Below the pieces are notes generated by a model. The model saw nothing but the letters and a program-made list of their open reading frames with translations. It was not told the DNA's origin and did no database searches. Of a stretch of 64,000 nt of DNA, positions 12,015 through 25,127 are shown piece by piece (the stretch's first letter is position 1; each line of letters begins with the position of its first letter). The position numbers were made by a program, and so were the translations under genes. Source of the stretch: Polynucleobacter necessarius (GTDB lineage Bacteria > Pseudomonadota > Gammaproteobacteria > Burkholderiales > Burkholderiaceae); NCBI RefSeq assembly GCF_900096755.1, contig NZ_LT615227.1:646457-710456 (forward strand), in the 5' to 3' direction.

Positions 12015-12678
12015 GGGTTTGCTCGAGCTTGGAATACAGGAGATCGGCCTGGATTTGAGCGCGGCCAATATCGCTGATTTAGAGCTATTTTTGCAAGAAA
12101 TGGGCCGTTGGAACCAGGTGCATAACCTAACAGCCATTGAGGGTGAAAAGGATTCTGTGCGATTGCATCTCATTGATTCTATTGCAGTTTTACCTGTTCT
12201 TAGACGGTTTCTATTGGGCGCATCGCCCAAGATAGCTGACCTGGGTTCAGGTGGCGGCCTGCCAGCGATTCCTATTGCCATTGTGCAGCCCGAGTGGCGG
12301 CTTTCCCTGATAGAGGCGATTCGCAAGAAGACAGCGTTTTTGCAGCATGTACGTGGAAAGTTGAAGCTAAAAAATATCGAAGTACTAAGCGAGCGAGTTG
12401 AAGATGTTGCACTGCAGCAACCCGGTCAATTTGATGCGGTGATTTCTCGCGCATTTACTAATCTTGCGCGCTTTCTAGAACTCTCGTTGCCTTTTTTAAA
12501 GCCAGACGGACTGGTATTTGCCATGAAGGCAAAGCGTGCCGATGAAGAAATGCAGGATGTTTGCATGGATGATTGGCGTTTGGTGGCCGATGAACCTCTT
12601 CATATTCCTAATTTAGCGGTAGAGCGACGCCTTTTGGTGTTAGCCCCCGTGAGAAAATCCCCCTCCCCCTTAAAGTAA
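12007..12678 (+). CDS. rsmG: 16S rRNA (guanine-527-N7)-methyltransferase
   Basis: This SAM-dependent enzyme methylates G527 in the decoding region of 16S rRNA; loss gives low-level streptomycin resistance in other species. The 223 residues include the SAM-binding motif [17 protein letters not shown] near residues 78-93 and [10 protein letters not shown] at the N-terminus. The ATG overlaps the mnmG stop by 8 bp, so translation is probably coupled. parA follows 14 bp downstream. Confidence 0.95.
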   Translation: MSEGLLELGIQEIGLDLSAANIADLELFLQEMGRWNQVHNLTAIEGEKDSVRLHLIDSIAVLPVLRRFLLGASPKIADLGSGGGLPAIPIAIVQPEWRLSLIEAIRKKTAFLQHVRGKLKLKNIEVLSERVEDVALQQPGQFDAVISRAFTNLARFLELSLPFLKPDGLVFAMKAKRADEEMQDVCMDDWRLVADEPLHIPNLAVERRLLVLAPVRKSPSPLK

Positions 12679-12692
12679 AACAAAAAGTAGCC

Positions 12693-13463
12693 ATGGCAAA
12701 AATCTTCTGTATTGCAAATCAAAAAGGCGGTGTTGGTAAGACCACCACAGCCGTTAACTTGGCGGCGGGTTTGGCTGGTCTTCAGCAGCGCGTCTTGTTG
12801 GTGGACTTGGATCCCCAGGGCAACGCAACCATGGGTTCAGGGGTAGAAAAGGCAGACCTAAATACCAGCGTCTATCAAGTCTTGATTGGCATGGCGTCTG
12901 TTAAGGAATGTGCACAGCGTTGCGAAAGTTCTGGCTATGACGTATTGCCAGCCAATCGTGATTTGGCTGGTGCTGAAATTGAATTGGTAGATTTAGATTC
13001 GCGCGAAGTGCGCCTGAAAGATGCGCTTGCGCAAGTGGCAAATGATTACGATTTTATTTTGATTGATTGCCCGCCTGCTTTATCTCTACTAACGCTCAAT
13101 GGATTGTGTGCAGCAAATGGTGCAATTGTTCCAATGCAATGCGAATACTTCGCGCTGGAAGGATTGTCTGATTTAGTAAACACCATCAAACAAGTACATG
13201 CAAACTTGAATCCGGATTTAGTCATTATTGGTTTATTGCGCGTGATGTTTGATGCGCGCATGACATTGCAACAACAAGTCTCCGATCAACTGCTTGAACA
13301 CTTTGGCGACAAAGTTTTCAAGTCCATTATTCCGCGTAATGTCCGCCTTGCCGAAGCTCCGTCCTATGGGCTTCCTGGCGTCGCTTTTGATAAGTCATCG
13401 CGCGGTGCAAAAGCCTATTTAGAGTTTGGTGCTGAAATGGTTGAGCGCATCAAACACATGTAA
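12693..13463 (+). CDS. parA: Chromosome partitioning ATPase ParA (Soj)
   Basis: This deviant Walker-type ATPase moves ParB-parS complexes during chromosome segregation. It has 256 residues with the motif KGGVGKTT at about residues 11-18 (signature lysine and P-loop lysine both present), the A' motif DLDPQGNATMG and the B motif FILIDCPPALS. The short N-terminus without an HTH marks the chromosomal ParA type. parB follows after 20 bp, and the parS sites are upstream in and before mnmG. Confidence 0.97.
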   Translation: MAKIFCIANQKGGVGKTTTAVNLAAGLAGLQQRVLLVDLDPQGNATMGSGVEKADLNTSVYQVLIGMASVKECAQRCESSGYDVLPANRDLAGAEIELVDLDSREVRLKDALAQVANDYDFILIDCPPALSLLTLNGLCAANGAIVPMQCEYFALEGLSDLVNTIKQVHANLNPDLVIIGLLRVMFDARMTLQQQVSDQLLEHFGDKVFKSIIPRNVRLAEAPSYGLPGVAFDKSSRGAKAYLEFGAEMVERIKHM

Positions 13464-13483
13464 TTTGTAGAAAGAAAAAGATC

Positions 13484-14374
13484 ATGGTTGCTATTAAGAG
13501 AAAAGGTTTGGGTAGAGGTCTTGAAGCCCTGCTTGGAGAAAAGACTCAAGCAGCAAGTCCGTCCACCGATATCAATCGTTTGCCGCTAACGGCGTTGCAA
13601 GCGGGCAAATATCAGCCGCGTCAAAAAATGGAAGCGGGCGCTTTGCAAGAGTTAGCAGAAAGCATTCGTGAACAGGGCGTAATGCAACCGCTGTTAGTAC
13701 GTTTGGTGGCGCCAGGCAAGTACGAAATTATTGCGGGCGAAAGACGTTTTCGTGCGGCCACTATCGCTGGCTTAAAAGAGGTTCCGGTTTTAGTGTCTGG
13801 TGCAGATGATCAAGCTGCCGCTGCAATGGCTTTGGTTGAAAACATGCAACGCGAGGACTTAAATCCTCTTGAAGAATCGCAAGGTTTGGCAAGACTGATC
13901 GAGGAGTTTGGCTTTACACATGAGCAAGCCGCCAAGGCGGTAGGCAAATCACGCAGCGCCATTACCAATTTATTGCGCCTAGCGCAGCTCGCAAAGCCTG
14001 TACAGGCCATGCTGCTAGCTGGCGATATCGATATGGGCCACGCCCGAGCACTTCTACCCCTTCCGGGTTCTAGCCAGGTGGCTTTGGCCCAAAGAATCTC
14101 TGCCCAGGGCCTTTCTGTTCGTGAGGCAGAGCGAATGACGGCTGCATTGGTAATTGCTGGTGGGCAAATTGGGGACAAAAAGGCAAATAGTAAACCCGGC
14201 ACCACAGCGCAGAGTGCAGACCCAGATATGCAGCGTTTAACCCAAGAAATTGCAGATTTGATTGGCCTAAGCACTGAATTTAAGCTTAAAGGCAAGAGTG
14301 GAGAGCTCAGAATTCGCTTTAGCCAGTTTGATGAGCTTGATTCCTTATTAAAAAAGTTGGGTATTGAGTCATAA
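13484..14374 (+). CDS. parB: Chromosome partitioning protein ParB (Spo0J)
   Basis: This parS-binding CTPase clamp spreads on DNA and loads the segregation machinery. It has 296 residues. The N-terminal ParA-contact segment is [14 protein letters not shown]. The CTP-binding GERRFRAA box is near residue 86 and [18 protein letters not shown] [16 protein letters not shown] near 120. A central HTH ([23 protein letters not shown]) is followed by a C-terminal dimerisation domain ending DSLLKKLGI. All expected motifs are present. Confidence 0.97.
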   Translation: MVAIKRKGLGRGLEALLGEKTQAASPSTDINRLPLTALQAGKYQPRQKMEAGALQELAESIREQGVMQPLLVRLVAPGKYEIIAGERRFRAATIAGLKEVPVLVSGADDQAAAAMALVENMQREDLNPLEESQGLARLIEEFGFTHEQAAKAVGKSRSAITNLLRLAQLAKPVQAMLLAGDIDMGHARALLPLPGSSQVALAQRISAQGLSVREAERMTAALVIAGGQIGDKKANSKPGTTAQSADPDMQRLTQEIADLIGLSTEFKLKGKSGELRIRFSQFDELDSLLKKLGIES

Positions 14375-14402
14375 ATTAGGTTAAAAAATGTCCCCAAATC
14401 CT

Positions 14403-14431
14403 TTGACATATTGCAGTGCACACATTAAACT
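14403..14431 (+). promoter_or_regulatory. Sigma70-like promoter of the atp operon
   Basis: TTGACA at 14403-14408, a 17-bp spacer and TAAACT at 14426-14431 form a strong -35 and an acceptable -10. The predicted transcript would start only a few bases before the TTG start of atpI at 14444. Confidence 0.65.
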
Positions 14432-14443
14432 TTCGGGGCTAAA

Positions 14444-14935
14444 TTGATTCCTCAAAAAAATCACTTTTCCGATATAGAATGGGATGAGCCCGAAGAAGAA
14501 GTTATTCGGGTCTACAGTAAAGAAGAGATTGTTGCGCTGCAGCAAAGTAATGCAACAAAATATCGCGCCCTTTCGCCTTGGAAAATTATTTTGGCCCAAG
14601 TGCTAATTACAGCTATCAGCATGGTGGTTTGGTCAATTTTTGGGGAGCTGGTAGGGGTAAGCCATTATACTCAGTCGGCCTTTTTAGGTGGTTTAATTAG
14701 CGTCTTGCCTACAACGTTGTTTTTAACAAGGTTGGAGTTGGCAAAAAAATCGCAAAGATTAAATCCAGGAAGATTTTTAGTAGCATTAGTTTCGGGTGAA
14801 TTTATCAAAATCGCCGTGACGCTGATGTTGTTTATAGGGGTTGCTTATTACATCCCTGGCGTGCTTTGGCCCCCCCTTTTGGTGACTTACCTGCTTGCCT
14901 TGAAGTGCGTGTGGCTGGCGTGGATTTGGCGCTAA
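14444..14935 (+). CDS. atpI: ATP synthase subunit I (AtpI-like)
   Basis: This is a non-structural membrane protein encoded first in many atp operons, linked to c-ring assembly or ion uptake. It has 163 residues: a charged cytosolic N-terminus of about 45 residues, then four hydrophobic segments. The start is TTG 14444; there is no in-frame ATG near it. The probable promoter -10 ends at 14431, so the leader would be very short or absent. AtpI is poorly conserved and is named here from position and topology. Confidence 0.8.
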   Translation: MIPQKNHFSDIEWDEPEEEVIRVYSKEEIVALQQSNATKYRALSPWKIILAQVLITAISMVVWSIFGELVGVSHYTQSAFLGGLISVLPTTLFLTRLELAKKSQRLNPGRFLVALVSGEFIKIAVTLMLFIGVAYYIPGVLWPPLLVTYLLALKCVWLAWIWR

Positions 14936-14972
14936 GTAGTGACAATTGAGATTGAAACAAAGGACTAGTTAA

Positions 14973-16163
<1,191 letters not shown>

Positions 16164-16226
16164 TTGTTTTGGCGTGGATGACCAACGGGTCATCCAACTG
16201 TTCTCAACAATACTGAAAGGAATATC

Positions 16227-16697
16227 GTGAATCTGAACGCGACCCTATTCGCGCAAATGATCGTTTTCTTCGTCTTATGGTGGGTTGTTGCACGCTTTGT
16301 GTGGCCACCGCTAGTAAAGGCGTTAGATGAGCGTTCAAGCAAAATTGCTGATGGTTTAGCTGCTGCCGAGCGTGGTAAAGAAGCTCTCGCACTAGCCAGC
16401 AATGAAGCTGAGCAAGAATTAACTAAAGCACGCCAAGAAGGTGTTCAACGCGTTGCCGAAGCTGAAAAACGTGCACAAATGTCAGCCGAAGAAATTCGCG
16501 CTAACGCACAAGCTGAAGCCGCTCGAATCATTTCCCAAGCGCAGCAAGATGCAGCCCAACAAGTTACTCGCGCACGTGAAGTATTGCGCGCAGAAGTTGC
16601 CCTGCTTGCTGTTAAAGGAGCCGAGCAAATTTTGCGTCGTGAAGTTGATGCAAAAGCGCACGGCCAATTGCTTGACCAACTAAAGGCAGAACTTTGA
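16227..16697 (+). CDS. atpF: ATP synthase F0 subunit b
   Basis: This is the peripheral stalk subunit linking the membrane a subunit to F1. It has 156 residues: one N-terminal membrane helix ([22 protein letters not shown]), then a long charged alanine- and glutamate-rich coiled coil. The start is GTG 16227 with AAAGGA upstream. atpH starts 1 bp after its stop. Confidence 0.95.
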   Translation: MNLNATLFAQMIVFFVLWWVVARFVWPPLVKALDERSSKIADGLAAAERGKEALALASNEAEQELTKARQEGVQRVAEAEKRAQMSAEEIRANAQAEAARIISQAQQDAAQQVTRAREVLRAEVALLAVKGAEQILRREVDAKAHGQLLDQLKAEL

Positions 16698-16698
16698 T

Positions 16699-17235
16699 AT
16701 GGCTGATTTAGCCACTATTGCACGTCCTTATGCGGAAGCGCTTTTTCAAAACGCCAAGTCAGCTGAGCTTGCTGGATGTTTGGAGCAATTAAACGAACTG
16801 GCACAGCTTGCTGCTTTGCCAGAAGTTGCTGCTTTATCAAACAATCCAAAAGTATCCGCTGATGATTTAAGCAAGCTACTTACCGGCATGGTTAAAACCA
16901 AGCTTGATCCTAAGGTCGCTAGCTTTTTAAATCTTGTGAATCAAAACCACCGCCTAGCAGCTGTTCCTGAAATTGCACATCAATTTGAGGCAATGAAGAA
17001 CAAGAGCGAAGGTGCAGCAGAAGTAAATATTACTAGCGCATTCCCTCTAGAGGGTTCTGCGTTAAATGATTTGTTGTCAAGTTTGAAGAAGCGCTTTGGG
17101 GGTAAAGAATTGCGCCCAACTATTCAAGTTGATCCAACATTGATTGGCGGAGTTCGCATTCAAGTTGGCGATGAAGTGATGGATAGTTCAGTTAAGGCCC
17201 AGTTAGCTCAAATGCAAGCAAGTCTTGGCGCATAA
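16699..17235 (+). CDS. atpH: ATP synthase F1 subunit delta
   Basis: This subunit connects the b-dimer stalk to the top of the F1 alpha/beta ring. The 178 residues match the family length. The N-terminal ARPYAEALFQNA is typical, as is the C-terminal DPTLIGGVRIQVGDEVMDSSVKAQL. It sits between atpF and atpA. Confidence 0.96.
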   Translation: MADLATIARPYAEALFQNAKSAELAGCLEQLNELAQLAALPEVAALSNNPKVSADDLSKLLTGMVKTKLDPKVASFLNLVNQNHRLAAVPEIAHQFEAMKNKSEGAAEVNITSAFPLEGSALNDLLSSLKKRFGGKELRPTIQVDPTLIGGVRIQVGDEVMDSSVKAQLAQMQASLGA

Positions 17236-17280
17236 GTGATCCCTATTAAGAACATACGAAATAAGACCCAGGAGTAAGTA

Positions 17281-18822
17281 ATGCAACTCAACCCTTCCGA
17301 GATCAGCGAGCTGATCAAAAGCCGAATTAGCGAATTGGGCGTTGACTCCCAAGTTCGCAACGAAGGCACTGTTATTTCAGTGACCGACGGTATTTGCCGC
17401 GTACATGGCTTGTCAGGCGTTATGCAGGGCGAAATGTTGGAGTTTCCTAACAACACTATCGGCCTCGCGTTAAACCTTGAGCGTGATTCTGTTGGTGCCG
17501 TAGTGTTGGGTGAATACACCCACGTTAAAGAAGGCGACCCAGTTAAATGTACTGGCCGCATTTTGGAAGCTCCAGTTGGTCCAGAGTTGCTCGGTCGCGT
17601 TGTAAACGCACTCGGTCAACCGATTGATGGCAAAGGCCCAATCAACACCAAGTTAACTGACTTTATTGAAAAAGTAGCTCCTGGCGTTATCGCACGTCAA
17701 TCTGTTAGCCAGCCAGTTCAAACTGGTTTGAAGGCGATTGATGCGATGGTTCCAATTGGCCGTGGTCAGCGTGAGTTGATCATTGGCGACCGCCAAACAG
17801 GTAAGACAGCTGTTGCGGTTGACGCGATCATTAACCAAAAAGGTAAAGGCGTTTATTGCGTTTACGTGGCGATCGGTCAAAAAGCTTCTACTATTGCTAA
17901 CGTTGTTCGCAAGCTCACAGAATTGGGCGCGATGGAGTACACCGTTGTTGTTGCGGCGAGTGCTTCTGAGTCTGCAGCTATGCAGTACCTCTCTGCATAC
18001 GCAGGTTGCACAATGGGCGAATACTTCCGTGATCGCGGCGAAGACGCTTTGATTGTTTATGATGACTTGACCAAGCAAGCAGTTGCTTATCGTCAAATCT
18101 CCTTGTTGCTCCGCCGCCCACCAGGCCGCGAAGCTTATCCTGGCGACGTGTTCTACCTCCACTCACGCTTGCTCGAGCGCGCTGCTCGTGTAAATGCTGA
18201 GTATGTTGAGAAGTTCACCAACGGCGCAGCAAAAGGCAAAACTGGTTCTTTGACCGCATTGCCAATTATTGAAACTCAAGCTGGTGACGTTTCTGCATTC
18301 GTTCCAACCAACGTGATTTCGATTACTGACGGCCAGATCTTCTTGGAAGCTGACTTGTTTAACGCTGGCGTACGTCCTGCGATTAACGCCGGTATTTCTG
18401 TATCCCGCGTTGGTGGTGCTGCACAAACTAAAGTTATTAAGAAATTGTCTGGTGGTATCCGTACCGACTTAGCGCAATATCGTGAATTGGCAGCGTTTGC
18501 TCAGTTCGCATCTGACCTTGACGAAGCAACCCGCAAGCAGCTCGAGCGTGGCCGTCGCGTTACTGAATTATGTAAGCAAGCTCAATACAAGCCACTCCAA
18601 GTTTGGGAAATGGCTGCCTCACTGTACGCTGTGAATAACGGCTACTTCGATGACCTCGAAGTGAAGAACGTATTGGCCTTCGAAAAAGGTTTGCAAGATC
18701 ATTTGAAATCTAAGTACGCTGACTTAGTTGCGCGTATCGAAGAAACCAAAGACTTGAGCAAAGATGACGAAGCTGCTTTGCGCGCTGCTATTGAGGATTA
18801 CAAGCGTTCTGCCTCTTTCTAA
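17281..18822 (+). CDS. atpA: ATP synthase F1 subunit alpha
   Basis: This is the non-catalytic nucleotide-binding subunit of F1, 513 residues, the same as in E. coli. The Walker A GDRQTGKT starts at residue 169. The [17 protein letters not shown] motif and the arginine-finger segment [19 protein letters not shown] are present. ATG 17281 has CAGGAG upstream. It is intact and follows atpH in standard order. Confidence 0.98.
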   Translation: MQLNPSEISELIKSRISELGVDSQVRNEGTVISVTDGICRVHGLSGVMQGEMLEFPNNTIGLALNLERDSVGAVVLGEYTHVKEGDPVKCTGRILEAPVGPELLGRVVNALGQPIDGKGPINTKLTDFIEKVAPGVIARQSVSQPVQTGLKAIDAMVPIGRGQRELIIGDRQTGKTAVAVDAIINQKGKGVYCVYVAIGQKASTIANVVRKLTELGAMEYTVVVAASASESAAMQYLSAYAGCTMGEYFRDRGEDALIVYDDLTKQAVAYRQISLLLRRPPGREAYPGDVFYLHSRLLERAARVNAEYVEKFTNGAAKGKTGSLTALPIIETQAGDVSAFVPTNVISITDGQIFLEADLFNAGVRPAINAGISVSRVGGAAQTKVIKKLSGGIRTDLAQYRELAAFAQFASDLDEATRKQLERGRRVTELCKQAQYKPLQVWEMAASLYAVNNGYFDDLEVKNVLAFEKGLQDHLKSKYADLVARIEETKDLSKDDEAALRAAIEDYKRSASF

Positions 18823-18839
18823 GAGGGCTCGCATAAATC

Positions 18840-19709
18840 ATGGCAAGCACAAAAGAGATACGATCTAAGATCAAGAGCGTGCAAAACACGCGCAAGATCA
18901 CGAAGGCAATGGAAATGGTCGCCGCATCTAAGATGCGTCGCGCCCAAGAGCGCATGCGTAATGCGCGTCCATACGCTGAAAAAATTCGTGAGATTGTTGC
19001 TAACCTTTCAAAAGCAAATCCTGAGTTCCGCCCTGCTTACATGGCAACTCGTGAAGTGAAGAAAGTTGGCACGATTTTGGTTACAACAGACAAAGGCTTG
19101 TGCGGCGGTTTAAATACCAACGTCTTGCGTTTGATTGCTAACCAAGTGCGCGATTTGCAAGAAAAAAATATTGAGATCGCTTACACAGCGATTGGTTCAA
19201 AAGGCCTGCAGTTTTTGAATCGCTCAAAAGCAAACCTCATTTCTCAAACAATCCAAATTGGTGATACACCGCATATGGATGTTTTGATTGGCGCGATTGT
19301 TAGTCAATTAGAAGCGTTTGAGCGTGGCGAGATTGATGCTGTTTATTTGGCATACACCCGCTTTGTAAATGCAATGAAACAAGAGCCTGTTTTGGAAAAG
19401 CTCTTGCCTTTAGAGGCAGAAGCTTTAACCCCGCAAGAGAAAACAGGCAATTCTTGGGATTACATCTACGAACCTGATGCAGAGTCCATTTTGAATGGCC
19501 TGCTTAAGCGTTACGTTGAAGCAATGATTTATCAGACTGTAGCTGAAAACATGGCTTCTGAGCAGTCTGCACGTATGGTCTCTATGAAGGCCGCTTCAGA
19601 TAACGCGAAGAACGTAATTGGCGAATTGCAATTGGATTACAACAAGACACGACAGGCTGCTATTACTAAAGAGTTGTCAGAGATTGTTGGCGGAGCGGCT
19701 GCTGTTTAA
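18840..19709 (+). CDS. atpG: ATP synthase F1 subunit gamma
   Basis: This is the central rotor shaft of F1, 289 residues. The N-terminal helix [30 protein letters not shown] and the C-terminal helix with [25 protein letters not shown], which form the coiled coil inside the alpha/beta ring, are both present. It begins 17 bp after atpA. Confidence 0.97.
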   Translation: MASTKEIRSKIKSVQNTRKITKAMEMVAASKMRRAQERMRNARPYAEKIREIVANLSKANPEFRPAYMATREVKKVGTILVTTDKGLCGGLNTNVLRLIANQVRDLQEKNIEIAYTAIGSKGLQFLNRSKANLISQTIQIGDTPHMDVLIGAIVSQLEAFERGEIDAVYLAYTRFVNAMKQEPVLEKLLPLEAEALTPQEKTGNSWDYIYEPDAESILNGLLKRYVEAMIYQTVAENMASEQSARMVSMKAASDNAKNVIGELQLDYNKTRQAAITKELSEIVGGAAAV

Positions 19710-19749
19710 GCGGTCAGCGTTTAGGAATACGAAAGAATTCAGGAATTAA

Positions 19750-21165
<1,416 letters not shown>

Positions 21166-21186
21166 TCGAACTCATCTAGGGAAATT

Positions 21187-21603
21187 ATGTCAACCATACG
21201 CGTCGATGTAGTAAGTGCTGAGCAGTCTATTTTCAGCGGGGAAGCCAAGTTTGTTGCGCTTCCTGGCGAAAGTGGTGAGCTCGGCATTTTGCGCGGCCAC
21301 ACTCCTTTGATTACACGTATTCGTCCAGGCTCAGTTCGCATTGAAAAAGCTGATGGTGACGAAGAGTTTGTTTTCGTAGCAGGTGGCTATTTAGAGGTTC
21401 AGCCAGATCACGTTACTGTATTAGCGGATACCGCTATCCGCGGCCATGATCTCGATAAAGCAAAAGCAACTGAAGCTAAGAAGCGCGCTGAAGAAGCCAT
21501 GCAGAATCGTGGCACAGACTTTGATTTGGCTTTGGCCCAATCTGAGTTTGCAATGGCAGCCGCACAGTTGGCTGCAATTGCTCGTTTCCGTCGTAAAAAG
21601 TAA
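21187..21603 (+). CDS. atpC: ATP synthase F1 subunit epsilon
   Basis: This is the rotor subunit that can inhibit ATP hydrolysis through its C-terminal helices. It has 138 residues. The N-terminal beta sandwich includes [20 protein letters not shown]; the C-terminal alpha hairpin is lysine- and alanine-rich. It is the last atp gene; hemE starts 15 bp downstream with no terminator between. Confidence 0.96.
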   Translation: MSTIRVDVVSAEQSIFSGEAKFVALPGESGELGILRGHTPLITRIRPGSVRIEKADGDEEFVFVAGGYLEVQPDHVTVLADTAIRGHDLDKAKATEAKKRAEEAMQNRGTDFDLALAQSEFAMAAAQLAAIARFRRKK

Positions 21604-21618
21604 TAGCGGGTCATCTCC

Positions 21619-22731
21619 TTGTTGTTAAATGATCGGTTTTTAAAGGCCTGCCTGGGCGAAGCGGTTGATCAAACACCGCTTTGGCTCATGCGCCAAGCCG
21701 GCCGATATCTCCCCGAATACAACGCTACTCGTGCTAGAGCTGAAAGCTTTTTAGGCCTAGCAAAAACACCCGCTTACGCCACTGAAGTAACCCTTCAGCC
21801 TTTGGATCGCTATCCACTGGATGCAGCAATTTTGTTCTCCGATATTTTGACTATTCCTGATGCAATGGGATTGGGGCTCAAATTTACTGCCGGCGAAGGC
21901 CCAAGCTTTGATCATCCCCTTCGCACAGAGGAAGCAGTTAAGAAATTGCGTGTGGCTGATATGGATCAGCTCAAATATGTTTTTGATGCGGTTTCGGAAA
22001 TTCGTAAGGCACTTATTCGGGATGGCAAGCAGCGCGTTCCTTTAATTGGCTTCTCTGGAAGTCCATGGACGTTGGCTTGCTATATGGTGGATGGTTCCAG
22101 TGCGGATGATTTCCGTCATGCCAAAACCATGATGTTTAGTCGCCCCGACTTGATGCAGCATATCTTGGATATCAATACACAATCTGTTGCTGATTATTTA
22201 ATTGAACAAGTAAAAGCAGGTGCGCAAGCATTGATGATTTTTGATACCTGGGGCGGAATGCTTCCGGATGGTTGGTATCAAAAGATGTCTTTAGCTTCGA
22301 TGCAAAAAGTGATTGCTTTGTTGCCACGTGAGCATGAAGGACGAAAAATTCCGGTGATCATGTTTACCAAAGGCGGTGCAATTTGGTTGAGTGATATGGC
22401 GCAAGTTGGTGCTGATGTGATTGCTTTGGACTGGACTATGTCGCTGAGTCGCGCAAGAAAACAATTGCTCGCCTTGAACAAGCCTTTGGCATTACAGGGC
22501 AACTTAGACCCGCTTATTCTGTTTGCAGGGCCAAAACAAATCGCTGAGCAAGCAAACCTTCTGCTGGAAGATTTAGCGAGCGCTCCAGCCCTTAAAACCG
22601 GTTTGCATCCTTTAGACGGCCACGTCTTTAACTTGGGTCACGGCATTTCTCGGTTCACCCCGCCAGAAAGCGTCACGGCCCTTGCTGAGGCAGTGATTTC
22701 CAGGTCAAGGGCTATCAGGACCAAGTCTTAA
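21619..22731 (+). CDS. hemE: Uroporphyrinogen decarboxylase
   Basis: This enzyme removes four carboxyl groups from uroporphyrinogen III to give coproporphyrinogen III in heme synthesis. The 370 residues include the signature [15 protein letters not shown] near residue 22, the catalytic aspartate in [13 protein letters not shown] and a second signature [16 protein letters not shown]. The start is TTG 21619; TTG 21622 is an alternative. No better ATG lies upstream. It is probably read through from the atp operon. Confidence 0.96.
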   Translation: MLLNDRFLKACLGEAVDQTPLWLMRQAGRYLPEYNATRARAESFLGLAKTPAYATEVTLQPLDRYPLDAAILFSDILTIPDAMGLGLKFTAGEGPSFDHPLRTEEAVKKLRVADMDQLKYVFDAVSEIRKALIRDGKQRVPLIGFSGSPWTLACYMVDGSSADDFRHAKTMMFSRPDLMQHILDINTQSVADYLIEQVKAGAQALMIFDTWGGMLPDGWYQKMSLASMQKVIALLPREHEGRKIPVIMFTKGGAIWLSDMAQVGADVIALDWTMSLSRARKQLLALNKPLALQGNLDPLILFAGPKQIAEQANLLLEDLASAPALKTGLHPLDGHVFNLGHGISRFTPPESVTALAEAVISRSRAIRTKS

Positions 22732-22997
22732 TACTGAGTGATTGCTAACTTGCCGCTGGAATTTTTAGCGAAAGTTATGCACAGTTAGTGACAAAATTCG
22801 AAATTCAGTGAGATTGCGATTAAAGGTGAAAATTCACTTTCGAATATCACTGTAAGTTATTGATTAATATATAAATTAACTAAAAATCTTTAAAAGGGTG
22901 CAAAAAAAGAAAGCTGATAAATTAGCTTATAAATCAGAATCCTTGGATGATATCCACAGACTTATCCACAAGCAAAAATAGAAATTTGAAGTAAAAC
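22732..22997. promoter_or_regulatory. AT-rich hemE-priA gap with DnaA boxes
   Basis: This 266-bp non-coding gap holds TTATGCACA (22775-22783, fits TTATNCACA), ATATCCACA (22950-22958, one mismatch) and TTATCCACA (22962-22970, perfect). The last two begin 12 bp apart. Between the groups lies a very AT-rich stretch at about 22855-22895. It could be a replication origin element, a DnaA-titrating site or DnaA control of priA. No coding potential was seen. Confidence 0.55.
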
Positions 22998-25124
22998 ATG
23001 CCCCCTCCAATTGTTGTTCAGGTCGTCGTCGATAAGCCCCTTGCGCAGGGCTTTGACTACCTGTGGGACCAAGATGCGCTCGGAGCTCAGCCAGAGCTTG
23101 GAGCAATAGTGGAGGTTCCATTTGGGCGCAGCTATCTTGTTGGTATGGTAATAAAAGTAAGTGCTCACTCTGAATATGAGATGGAAAAGCTCAAGAGCGT
23201 TACTCGGGTTGCCCCCCTTCCCCCATTGGATCAGGCAGTTTTAAGACTAATGAATTTTGCTAGCCAGTACTACATTCATGCCCTTGGGGAAACTATCATC
23301 CCCACTATCCCGGCGATGTGGAAAAAGCCAGACGACTGGGAAAAGATTCCCAAGAAATTGGCAACTGATGCAGAAAAGAAAAAGAATAAGAGCCTGCAGG
23401 GATCAAGCGAAGGATTCATTGATGAAGGCCATTTAAACGAAGGGCAAAAGCTTGCCCTTGAAAAACTTCGCACATGCCCTTCAGATGCATTTAAAGCCAT
23501 ACTTCTGCAAGGGCAAACTGGCAGTGGAAAGACGGCAGTATTTTTAAATTGGCTCAGTGGAATTTTGGAGGACGCTAGTGTGCAAGTGCTGCTCTTAGTC
23601 CCTGAAATTAATCTAACACCGCAATTAGAGCGCAGAGTCCGAGCCTATTTTCCAGATAAAAAAATGGTGGTGCTTCACAGCGGAGTGAGTGAAAAAGTGA
23701 GAGGTATCGCCTGGCATGATGCGATGACTGGCGCCGCTCAAATTATTTTGGGAACACGCCTGGCAGCATTAACGCCCTTGCCAAAGCTGCGCGCGATTGT
23801 TGTTGATGAGGAAAATGACCCCTCCTATAAACAGCAAGATGGCATTCGCTACTCTGCACGTGATATGGCGATTTGGCGGGCGCATGATTTAAAAATACCA
23901 ATCTTGCTTGCTTCAGCAACTCCATCGCTTGAAACTTGGATGGCAGCAAAGGCAGGCCGCTATGAATATATCTGCCTGGATCAACGCGCACAGGGCGCAA
24001 GTTTGCCCAAAGTACATTTGATTAATACGCGTGATCCACAAACGCAATTTAGCCCAGGTGATAGCGAGAAGCCCCAATCAAAAAGTTTGATTACTAAAAC
24101 GCTGGCCAATGCGGTCAGCAAGAGTCTTGCCTCCAAAGAACAAAGCTTGATCCTCATTAACCGACGTGGCTATGCTCCTGTCCTCAGTTGTAGCGCATGT
24201 TCGTGGCTTTCAAAGTGCGAGCAATGCACCTCATATATGGTGCTCCATAAGGCTGGCGCACTGGGTCGGAAGTCGGTATTGAGCTGCCATCACTGTGGTT
24301 TGGTAAAGGCCATTCCAAATCATTGCCCTGATTGTGGAAATGCAGATATGAAAACCTTGGGGCAAGGCACTCAAAAGATTGAAGACTCTATAGAGGAAAT
24401 GTGGCCTGGCGCAAGGGTGCTAAGAGTCGACACAGACTCCAGCAGAAAAAGCAAAGGTGCTGAAGAATTGTTTCAGGAGATACACGAGGGTAACGTCGAT
24501 ATCGTGGTTGGAACCCAGATGATTGCCAAGGGCCATGACTATCAAAACATTGGCTTGGTTGCTGTTTTAGATGCGGATAGTAGACTGTTCTCACAAGACT
24601 TTAGGGCTGCAGAAAGATTATTTGCGCAACTAGTTCAAGTTGCAGGGCGTGCTGGACGTTCAAATAAGGACGGTGAAATGGGCGGCGCCATTTATACCGA
24701 AACCCAATTTCCAGAGGCGGCTGTTTTTCAGTTTTTACTACGCCACGATGTAGATGGGTTTCTATCATTTACAGCAAATGAAAGAAAAGAGGCCGGGTTG
24801 CCGCCGTTTGCCTATCAAGCCCTCATTCATGCCGAAGCAAAAAATCTGGATAAAGCAATTCAGTTTTTGAGTGCCCTGAAGGGGCATGTTAAGTCTCAAG
24901 GCCATATAAATAAAGGGCTTAGAGTCTACGACCCGGTTCCCAAGCCGGTAATGCGAGTCGCAGGCACAGAGCGCGCTCAACTATTGGTTGAGTCGGACGA
25001 TCGTAAGGATTTGCAGGAACTTTTAGAGGCGATAGATCATTATTTGCGCGATCAATCTCAAGGGCGTATTAGCAAAGAGGGCCGCATTCGTTGGCTCATT
25101 GAGCGCGACCCTATTTCAATCTAA
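22998..25124 (+). CDS. priA: Primosomal replication restart helicase PriA
   Basis: This is a superfamily 2 helicase that recognises collapsed forks and reloads DnaB. It has 708 residues. The N-terminal DNA-binding domain opens VVQVVVDKPLAQGFDYLW. The Walker A is GQTGSGKT near residue 172 and the DEEN box (VVDEENDPSYKQQDGIRYSARD) near 270. A zinc-binding region holds CSACSWLSKCEQC and CHHCGLVKAIPNHCPDCG. Motif V/VI GTQMIAKGHDY and QVAGRAGRS are present. It is convergent with gcvH. Confidence 0.96.
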   Translation: MPPPIVVQVVVDKPLAQGFDYLWDQDALGAQPELGAIVEVPFGRSYLVGMVIKVSAHSEYEMEKLKSVTRVAPLPPLDQAVLRLMNFASQYYIHALGETIIPTIPAMWKKPDDWEKIPKKLATDAEKKKNKSLQGSSEGFIDEGHLNEGQKLALEKLRTCPSDAFKAILLQGQTGSGKTAVFLNWLSGILEDASVQVLLLVPEINLTPQLERRVRAYFPDKKMVVLHSGVSEKVRGIAWHDAMTGAAQIILGTRLAALTPLPKLRAIVVDEENDPSYKQQDGIRYSARDMAIWRAHDLKIPILLASATPSLETWMAAKAGRYEYICLDQRAQGASLPKVHLINTRDPQTQFSPGDSEKPQSKSLITKTLANAVSKSLASKEQSLILINRRGYAPVLSCSACSWLSKCEQCTSYMVLHKAGALGRKSVLSCHHCGLVKAIPNHCPDCGNADMKTLGQGTQKIEDSIEEMWPGARVLRVDTDSSRKSKGAEELFQEIHEGNVDIVVGTQMIAKGHDYQNIGLVAVLDADSRLFSQDFRAAERLFAQLVQVAGRAGRSNKDGEMGGAIYTETQFPEAAVFQFLLRHDVDGFLSFTANERKEAGLPPFAYQALIHAEAKNLDKAIQFLSALKGHVKSQGHINKGLRVYDPVPKPVMRVAGTERAQLLVESDDRKDLQELLEAIDHYLRDQSQGRISKEGRIRWLIERDPISI

Positions 25125-25127
25125 TTG

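Noticed and set aside
13810..14421. A 203-codon minus-strand frame over parB
   Set aside because: It mirrors the parB codon structure, and its sequence shows no recognisable family.
17653..18162. Long antisense frame within atpA
   Set aside because: It is a shadow of a highly conserved gene; similar shadows occur over atpD, tuf and rpoB.
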